Below, one piece after another: positions 7,201 through 12,468 of a DNA stretch of 23,483 nt; position 1 is the stretch's first letter; each line of letters begins with the position of its first letter. The stretch lies in contig CANRZQ010000011.1 in the NCBI GenBank assembly GCA_947644475.1, positions 1 through 23,483 of the forward strand. Direction: 5' to 3'. Source of the stretch: an uncultured Muribaculaceae bacterium. GTDB lineage: Bacteria > Bacteroidota > Bacteroidia > Bacteroidales > Muribaculaceae. Under the pieces are notes generated by a model. It worked only from the letters and a program-made list of their open reading frames with translations. It was not told the origin of the DNA and did not search any database. A program made the translations under genes and the position numbers.

Positions 7201-8775
7201 ATGAAACGCTTGTGTGTCCTTGTGCTTGTTTTGCTCGGTTTGATTACTTCCGGCGTCAGTCCAACATATGCCTCGTCGACAGTAACAGACAAAGACGTGA
7301 GGAAAGCGCTTAACGACCTTGATGTAGCCCTTCAACGCAGGCAGCAATATATCAAGACTCGCCAAAACCGTATCGACACACTGCGTTCCAGGCTGAAAAC
7401 CGGCACATCTCGTGCCGACTCACTTGAATACATTCTTGCCATCGGAGAGGCATACACCTCGTTTAACGCCGACTCCGCCATGGCTTATCTCCGCCATGGC
7501 ATAGAGAGGGCGCAGGGCCATATGCTTACCCGTATGACTCTTCTGTACGGAACCCAACTGTCGCTTGCCGGACTTGGCAACCGTGCAATAGAATTATACG
7601 GAAGTATAAATCCCGATTCTCTGCCAACCGACCTCCAAGTTGCCTACTACAACGGCGCGAGGCAGATGTACAGTTATGTAGCGTCTTCTTTTGCCGACTA
7701 CCGGGTCTTTGCCGACTCGATGAATGTGCTTGCACTCGAATCGCAGCAAAATCTAATAAGGCTTTTGCCCAAGGACTCCGACCGTTACAAAATTAATCTC
7801 GGAGAATACTACTTGCTCACCGGACAGATTAATAAAGCACGCGTAGTATTAGCCGAGTTGCTCGAGAATCTCCCCCGGGAGAACAATTTGCGTGCACGCG
7901 CCGCACATATGCTGCACCAGATTGCCTCGGCTGCCGGAGACGAGAATCTTTCAACCTACTACCTTGCACAGTCGGCTATAAGCGACATATCGTCGGCTAC
8001 GCTTGAAGTGCTTTCGCTTCAGGAACTTGGCACTCGTATGTATTCACGCGGCGAAATCGAAAGGGCATATCTCTATCTCACCACAGCCCTGGCTAATGCC
8101 GTAGAGTGCCATGCATCATCCCGAATGATTGAATCGTCTCGCGCGCTTCCTCTTATCGAGCAATCTTACCGGCATCAGGAACAACAAATGCACAAACGCT
8201 CCTACGTCATAATCATTATCCTCATTGTATTGCTGCTGTGTGTGGCCGGTGCACTCGCCTTTGTGCGTCTTGAAATGAAACGCATGGCGCGTCTTCAAGC
8301 GCATCTTGCAGAAGCCAACAGGCTAAAAGAAGTGTATATAAGCCGGTTCCTCAGCCTTTGCTCCATATACATGGAAAAATTGACTCATTTTTCCAAAATG
8401 GTTGAGCGCAAACTTTCAACCGGCTCCACCGCAGAACTGCTCAGGATGACCAAGTCGGGGCGCTTCATAGAAGAACAGTCGCGCGATTTTTACGAAGTGT
8501 TCGATGATGCGTTCCTGCATATTTGTCCGACATTCGCAAGCGATGTCAACAAACTGCTTCGTCCCGATGCGCAGATAGAACTGCCGCCGGGCACACGCAT
8601 GAACACCGACCTGCGAATCCTTGCCTTTATGCGCCTCGGTGTCGATGATGCCGCACGCATCGGGCAGATGCTAAACTATTCTATTAATACAATATACGCC
8701 TACCGAAACCGCCTGAAAGCGCGTGCTATTTCACGCGACACGTTCGAAGCCGACATTGCCGCCATAGGCTCATAA
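7201..8775 (+). CDS. DUF6377-type membrane TPR regulator (exported TPRs, cytoplasmic HTH-like tail)
   Basis: Numbering is from ATG 7201 (524 residues). A TTG six bases upstream is in frame, but the methionine at 7201 begins a clean signal peptide (MKRLCVLVLVLLGLI... ending TYA). An exported helical TPR-like region follows (about 30-320). One strong membrane segment, VIIIILIVLLLCVAGALAFV, lies at about 336-355, then a coiled linker (ARLQAHLAEANRLKE). The C-terminal part (about 375-524) ends in a LuxR-like helix-turn-helix pattern: LRILAFMRLGVDDAARIGQM, then SINTIYAYRNRLKAR. This arrangement matches Bacteroidota DUF6377 proteins. I infer a one-component sensor: periplasmic TPRs detect a signal and the tail may bind DNA. 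It is the last gene of the legB operon, two bases after neuB. Confidence 0.8.
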   Translation: MKRLCVLVLVLLGLITSGVSPTYASSTVTDKDVRKALNDLDVALQRRQQYIKTRQNRIDTLRSRLKTGTSRADSLEYILAIGEAYTSFNADSAMAYLRHGIERAQGHMLTRMTLLYGTQLSLAGLGNRAIELYGSINPDSLPTDLQVAYYNGARQMYSYVASSFADYRVFADSMNVLALESQQNLIRLLPKDSDRYKINLGEYYLLTGQINKARVVLAELLENLPRENNLRARAAHMLHQIASAAGDENLSTYYLAQSAISDISSATLEVLSLQELGTRMYSRGEIERAYLYLTTALANAVECHASSRMIESSRALPLIEQSYRHQEQQMHKRSYVIIIILIVLLLCVAGALAFVRLEMKRMARLQAHLAEANRLKEVYISRFLSLCSIYMEKLTHFSKMVERKLSTGSTAELLRMTKSGRFIEEQSRDFYEVFDDAFLHICPTFASDVNKLLRPDAQIELPPGTRMNTDLRILAFMRLGVDDAARIGQMLNYSINTIYAYRNRLKARAISRDTFEADIAAIGS

Positions 8776-8850
8776 GCACACGACAGGATATTTTTTTATA
8801 ATTTTTTTTAGTTGTACGAACCTTTTTTCGACAAGGGTTGTTAGTAAGAT

Positions 8851-8880
8851 ACAAAAACAAAAAAACAAAAAAACAAACCC
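8851..8880 (+). repeat. A-rich period-8 tract in the leader of the LRR gene
   Basis: Two perfect CAAAAAAA units (8858-8865 and 8866-8873) are flanked by partial units, ending at aaccc. The tract lies 22-51 bases before the ATG at 8902. A-rich leaders can aid translation in Bacteroidota, and such tracts can slip in replication. In the 126-base gap (8776-8901) I see no TAnnTTTG box; the only other marked features are T-rich runs at 8791-8810. Confidence 0.6.
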
Positions 8881-8901
8881 CTTTAATACAACTATTTAGT
8901 T

Positions 8902-9960
8902 ATGAAAAAAATTGCTTTCCTGTTTACTCTCTTGCTCGGTAGCATGATTGTATTCGCTCAGAAACCCAACAAGGCTGAACTCAAACAACTCCAGGCCTTC
9001 ATGGCACAAACATCCGAAAAAGGCGTCACCAACGCACAAGCCCTCAACATCGCCGACCTCTCCAATCCTTCCACATGGGAAGGCGTGAAAATGGACAATG
9101 GCCGCGTAACCTCAATCGACTGGAAAGGCAAGAAACTTGCCGGCCAACTCAATCTCGCCGGATTCACTTTCCTGCAGAAAGTCGATGTTTCCCGCAACGC
9201 CCTCACATCTTTCTCAGTTGCCGGAGATGTTGCCCTTACCGAACTTAACGCTTCACGCAACAAACTTACAACAGCAGACCTCGCCGGATGTTCGGCCCTC
9301 TCAAAAGTAAGCATCAACAATAACCGCCTCACCGAAATCCAGATTTCAGACGCAACGGCTATTAAATCGCTCAACTGCTCCAACAACCACTTCATCAGCT
9401 TCGACATCTCAAATTCTCAAAGCATCGAGACCCTCAATATCCAGGGCAATGACCTTGAAGTACTCTCTGTCAACAACTGCACCAAACTCAAAAACCTCTA
9501 CTGCGGTTACAACAAACTCACTTCTCTCAACCTTGTAGGCACTACCAACCTCACCAACCTCAACGTTGACGACAACCGTATCGACAACATGATTGTCTCC
9601 AACCTTCCCGGCCTCAGCACTTTCATCTGCTCCGACAACAACATGAAGGGCTTGGCAATGCGCGACTGCAAGAATCTTCTCGACCTCGTTTGCTCCTACA
9701 ACGACCTCACCTCTCTCTCAGTTGAGAATTGCCCGCAACTCCTCTTCGTCGACTGCTCTTACAACGACTTGACCTCTCTCTCCCTCTCCGACCAGACGTT
9801 CCTCCAGCGCATCCTCTGCAACAACAATCAGCTTACGATGCTCGATGTATCATTCGACCAGAACCTGACTTACGTCAACTGCCGCTACAACATGATCACC
9901 GACTTCCGCACCGAAGCCTGCCCCAACCTTCAGATGATCGCTTGCCGCTGGGGCTACTAA
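8902..9960 (+). CDS. Secreted leucine-rich-repeat protein (12 exact 21-residue repeats)
   Basis: A signal peptide (MKKIAFLFTLLLGSMIVFA, then Q20) predicts export. After a short helical cap (about 24-68), repeats start at residue 91. There are twelve consecutive units of exactly 21 residues (91-342) with the pattern LxxLxCSxNxLTSLxLxxCxx, then a half unit (343-352) at the stop. The pattern resembles short secreted Bacteroidales and internalin-like LRRs that form binding solenoids. No enzymatic domain, lipobox or type IX sorting domain is seen. Codon use is strongly shifted to C-ending codons (AAC, CTC, TCC, ATC) compared with neighbours, which suggests high expression. It is probably monocistronic, with a terminator 48 bases downstream. 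The ligand is unknown. Confidence 0.85.
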   Translation: MKKIAFLFTLLLGSMIVFAQKPNKAELKQLQAFMAQTSEKGVTNAQALNIADLSNPSTWEGVKMDNGRVTSIDWKGKKLAGQLNLAGFTFLQKVDVSRNALTSFSVAGDVALTELNASRNKLTTADLAGCSALSKVSINNNRLTEIQISDATAIKSLNCSNNHFISFDISNSQSIETLNIQGNDLEVLSVNNCTKLKNLYCGYNKLTSLNLVGTTNLTNLNVDDNRIDNMIVSNLPGLSTFICSDNNMKGLAMRDCKNLLDLVCSYNDLTSLSVENCPQLLFVDCSYNDLTSLSLSDQTFLQRILCNNNQLTMLDVSFDQNLTYVNCRYNMITDFRTEACPNLQMIACRWGY

Positions 9961-10007
9961 TCCCAAATTTGAATCTTCGGATTACATAAGAACATAACTT
10001 CTAAATT

Positions 10008-10050
10008 AAAGGGGGGGCCCGCCGAGCAATCGGCGAGCCCTCCCTTTTTT
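10008..10050 (+). terminator. Terminator after the LRR gene, probably bidirectional
   Basis: A G-run at 10011-10017 plus cgccg (10020-10024) pairs with cggcg (10031-10035) and the C-rich arm 10038-10044, followed by six T (10045-10050). The stem is GC-rich with small internal mismatches. On the minus strand the stem is followed by only TTT, so it may also stop the convergent DUF805 gene, less efficiently. Confidence 0.85.
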
Positions 10051-10070
10051 AGGTATGTCTCATTAAAGCA

Positions 10071-10460
10071 TCAGGCAGCCGGAACTTCACCAAAGCGGTT
10101 GGTGAACTGTTCGCTGGGCTGAACGAGCCAGTAGATGAGAATGATTGCGCCAACGATGGGAATAAGCGCGATGAAAGCCCATCCGCCGGCACGGCCCATG
10201 TCATGAAGACGACGCCAGAGCACGCCAAGACCGGGAAGGAGAAGTGCGAGGTTAACGAGGCCGCTGAGGATGCTGAAAATTTTCAGTCCGGTAAGGCCAA
10301 GCACACCGAAGATAAGGCCAATGATAAATGTGAAGAGAATCCACCACCAGTATTCGGCACGCGATGCGCGGCCCTGGAAGTTGACATAGTTGTTGAGCAC
10401 TTTGCGGACTGCTTCCTGGAAGCCCATAGTGCCGTTAACAGGGGGAGGTGTCTGTTCCAT
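10071..10460 (-). CDS. DUF805 family small membrane protein
   Basis: This 129-residue protein has an amphipathic start with the family motif NYVNFQGRASRAEYWWW (about 24-40), then three or four hydrophobic segments. Between them is the conserved LLPGLGVLWRRLHDMGRAGG, and the end is WLVQPSEQFTNRFGE. These are hallmarks of the DUF805 (YhaH/YhaI-type) inner-membrane family, whose function is not established. It is transcribed divergently from the TetR gene, with interlocked promoters, and convergently with the LRR gene. No partner enzyme is adjacent. Its length is typical of the family. Confidence 0.9.
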   Translation of the reverse strand: MEQTPPPVNGTMGFQEAVRKVLNNYVNFQGRASRAEYWWWILFTFIIGLIFGVLGLTGLKIFSILSGLVNLALLLPGLGVLWRRLHDMGRAGGWAFIALIPIVGAIILIYWLVQPSEQFTNRFGEVPAA

Positions 10461-10509
10461 ATACAGGAATTTTTAAATGATTATGATTGGTTTGTAATTG
10501 TTTTATGTG

Positions 10510-10540
10510 CAAAGTTAATATTTATTTGTCAAATAGCAAA
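10510..10540 (-). promoter_or_regulatory. Promoter of the DUF805 gene
   Basis: On the minus strand, TTTG (10540-10537), a 19-base spacer and TAACTTTG (10517-10510) match the Bacteroidota consensus. This gives a leader of about 40-45 bases before the ATG at 10460. It overlaps the opposing TetR promoter. Confidence 0.7.
10523..10535. promoter_or_regulatory. Candidate TetR operator palindrome
   Basis: The 13-base perfect palindrome tatttg-t-caaata is centred at 10529. It covers the -33 box of the tetR promoter and lies in the spacer between the two -33 boxes. A second short palindrome (aaatattt) is at 10538-10545. The position suits autoregulation by TetR together with control of DUF805, but binding is inferred. 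Confidence 0.4.
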
Positions 10541-10556
10541 TATTTCGTTAATTTTG
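10525..10556 (+). promoter_or_regulatory. Promoter of the TetR operon
   Basis: TTTG at 10525-10528, a 20-base spacer and TAATTTTG at 10549-10556 match the Bacteroidota consensus. The predicted start is near 10561, giving a leader of only about 14 bases before the ATG at 10575. Confidence 0.7.
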
Positions 10557-10574
10557 CAGAAAACATTTTTAAAG

Positions 10575-11162
10575 ATGGTAGCCAAAACAAGAGAGAAACT
10601 TATCGAGGTGGCCCGGCAACTTTTTATCCATAAAGGTGTCGAGAATACTACCATCAGCGATATTGCAAACGCCTCCGACAAAGGCCGGCGAACCATTTAC
10701 ACTTATTTTAAGAATAAGAAAGAAATATATGCAGCCGTAATCGACCGCGAAAGCGACAAGATTGTAAGCGAATTGCGCGGAATTGTTGATTCAGACTGCT
10801 CTTGTGCCGAGAAACTCCGCCGGTTCCTGCACTTGCGCCTTGCACAGTCGAGGCTAACCGATATTTCGGCATATTCATCGATAAAGTCATTAATTACATT
10901 CGAGGGCCGGCGCACCACAAAAATCCGCAGGCTCGCATACGAGAAGGAGAATTCCATTCTCGAGCATATTTTAAGCGAGGGCGTGGCAAAGGGCGAATTC
11001 TGCGCTGCCCGTTGCGTGATGCTGAATAAATTCTTGCTGCAAATGATTCAATCCACCGACGCCGTGCCTCCTTCCGACGAGATATTGCGGCCGTCGGCTG
11101 AGACTTATGCCGCCCTTATCGAATTTATTGTCACAGACATAACGGTCAAAATTCCGGAATAA
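10575..11162 (+). CDS. TetR/AcrR family transcriptional regulator
   Basis: The N-terminal helix-turn-helix covers residues about 5-52 (REKLIEVARQLFIHKGVENT, then TISDIANASDKGRRTIYTYF, KNKKEIYAAV). This is the standard TetR DNA-binding domain, followed by an all-helical ligand or dimer domain to residue 195. The frame is open for 372 bases upstream, back to 10203, but that part is antisense to the DUF805 gene. The ATG at 10575 starts the family homology and lies just after a good promoter. The downstream LytM-like gene starts two bases after the stop, so the two are co-transcribed. The overlapping divergent promoter suggests TetR controls its own operon and DUF805. The effector cannot be predicted. 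Confidence 0.92.
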   Translation: MVAKTREKLIEVARQLFIHKGVENTTISDIANASDKGRRTIYTYFKNKKEIYAAVIDRESDKIVSELRGIVDSDCSCAEKLRRFLHLRLAQSRLTDISAYSSIKSLITFEGRRTTKIRRLAYEKENSILEHILSEGVAKGEFCAARCVMLNKFLLQMIQSTDAVPPSDEILRPSAETYAALIEFIVTDITVKIPE

Positions 11163-11164
11163 CA

Positions 11165-12046
11165 ATGAGTCCGTTTTCGGAAAAATATGTAGTCAGGCAT
11201 ATCAAAGGGCTGTTCCGGCGAAAAAAAGCCAACGGAGATTATGTTCGACGCCGGCGGTGGACAGTGTCGGTGGTAAACGAAAACTCGATGATTTCTGTGG
11301 CGGCAATCACTGCTCGCAAATGGGAATTGATTACTGCCGTGATTGTGGTTTTCATGCTTTTCGGTGCGTTTTGGCTCGCTTTGTTTTCTTTTACCCCATT
11401 GCAGAATCTGCTTCCGGCTCGCCTCGGGCCCGACCTGCGCGACAGATATATTGCCATGTCTGTACATCTCGATTCACTCGAACGTGCCGTGCAGACATAC
11501 GATGGATACACACAAAACATTACATCATTGTTTGACGATACAACACGCATCGCATCTATGCCCACCCCTGCCGGAGCGGCTCTTGCAGAAGTGTCTGTGG
11601 ACTCTCTTTTAGTATCTTCCGATGCAGAAAAACAATTTGTACATAGATTTGAAGATGCAGAGCGGTTTAATCTGTCAGTGCTGTCGCCCATAGCGGCCGA
11701 AGGCATGATGTTTGCACCTCCATTTACAGGAGTCACATTCTCAGAGCGTGACGAGGGTATTCCACAGATTGTAACATCAGCGTCTGCTCCGGTGTCTGCC
11801 GTTTACCGTGGCACTGTTGTAAACGTCTACTATACGACAGGTCTTGGAATCACTGTCACGATACAGCATCCCAACGATTTCATCACAATCTATTCCGGCC
11901 TTGATGATGTTTTTGTCAAGCGTGGAGAAAAAGTGAAGACAGGGATGTGCATAGGCATGTCATTGGCCGATAAACACACATTCACCTTCGAACTCTGGCA
12001 CAACGGCTCTCCCCTCTCCCCGTCGTCCTACATTACATTCAATTGA
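11165..12046 (+). CDS. Membrane-anchored LytM/M23-like protein, apparently catalytically inactive
   Basis: A basic cytoplasmic N-terminus (residues 1-53, with RRKK and RRRR) precedes one membrane segment (about 54-76). A periplasmic linker with a short helical region (about 88-125) follows. The C-terminal domain (about 180-290) fits the LytM/M23 beta fold: APVSAVYRGTVVNVYYTTGL, then VTIQHPNDFITIYSGLDDVF, then VKRGEKVKTGMCIGM. The zinc ligands of active M23 endopeptidases are not found. The first H-x3-D site is replaced around VTFSERDEG, and the HxH motif reads FTF (273-275). It therefore probably regulates or scaffolds cell-wall hydrolysis, as degenerate LytM factors such as EnvC and NlpD do. 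It is co-transcribed with TetR. Confidence 0.75.
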   Translation: MSPFSEKYVVRHIKGLFRRKKANGDYVRRRRWTVSVVNENSMISVAAITARKWELITAVIVVFMLFGAFWLALFSFTPLQNLLPARLGPDLRDRYIAMSVHLDSLERAVQTYDGYTQNITSLFDDTTRIASMPTPAGAALAEVSVDSLLVSSDAEKQFVHRFEDAERFNLSVLSPIAAEGMMFAPPFTGVTFSERDEGIPQIVTSASAPVSAVYRGTVVNVYYTTGLGITVTIQHPNDFITIYSGLDDVFVKRGEKVKTGMCIGMSLADKHTFTFELWHNGSPLSPSSYITFN

Positions 12047-12101
12047 ATTATATCGGCACAAGTCGAAATTCCGGTGCATTAAGGCGGTCGAATACGGTAG
12101 G

Positions 12102-12135
12102 CACGGGCGAAAGCCCGTGTTTCCTGCGGCCGCAG
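12102..12135. repeat. Palindromes: GAAA-loop hairpin and a 12-base palindrome
   Basis: cacgggc (12102-12108) and gcccgtg (12113-12119) pair around a GAAA tetraloop. After four bases comes ctgcggccgcag (12124-12135), a perfect 12-base palindrome. Both are in the non-coding stretch after the LytM-like gene. The hairpin could act as a terminator for that gene, although only three T follow it. Confidence 0.7.
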
Positions 12136-12159
12136 TCGAATAACGACATCACATTATGA

Positions 12160-12322
12160 CATGAGGGTGTGTCAAAAAGGCTGTTTATGCCAAGATTGTA
12201 GGGACGCACGGCTCGTGCGTCCTCAGATAAACAATTGACTGTTAACTAAATATCAATATAGATTTTCGGACGCACGGGCCGTACGTCCCTCCCTACCTTT
12301 GGTATTTTGACACGCCCTCATG
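12160..12322. mobile_element. 163-bp element with 18-bp terminal inverted repeats (MITE-like)
   Basis: Bases 12160-12177 (catgagggtgtgtcaaaa) match the reverse complement of 12305-12322 at 17 of 18 positions. Inside, two inward-facing related modules each carry a palindrome. The first is ggacgcacg-gct-cgtgcgtcc (12202-12222, 9-bp stem). The second is ggacgcacgg-g-ccgtacgtcc (12268-12288, one mismatch). Bases 12198-12204 (gtaggga) also pair with 12290-12296. The element is too short to encode a transposase. The terminal inverted repeats suggest a non-autonomous miniature transposon or a REP/BIME-like unit. No clear target-site duplication is visible. Confidence 0.6.
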
Positions 12323-12333
12323 CCTACCATATT

Positions 12334-12428
12334 AAGCGGCTCTGCCGCTTCTGCCGTAAAGCCGGTGTATGAAATCGCGTAGCGATTCAAGAAAGTAGCC
12401 CCGGGTTGCGCTATTGCGTAACCCGGGG
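12334..12428. repeat. Train of three hairpins between convergent genes
   Basis: The pairs are aagcggc/gccgctt (12334-12340 with 12344-12350), aatcgc/gcgatt (12373-12378 with 12382-12387) and ccccgggtt/aacccgggg (12399-12407 with 12420-12428). No convincing reading frame covers them. They fill the remainder of the 422-base gap between the LytM-like and nrdJ genes. None is followed by a long T-run on either strand, so they are more like intergenic palindromic repeats than simple terminators. Confidence 0.7.
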
Positions 12429-12468
12429 TATGTCGAATTTTGCCAAACGTAGTATTATAGGCGTGGAC

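Noticed and set aside
9172..9927. Possible CRISPR or minisatellite array
   Set aside because: The 63-base periodicity is the in-frame codon pattern of leucine-rich repeats, with diverged units and no spacers.
10203..10574. N-terminal extension of the TetR frame
   Set aside because: It is antisense to the DUF805 gene and crosses both promoters. TetR homology starts at the ATG at 10575.
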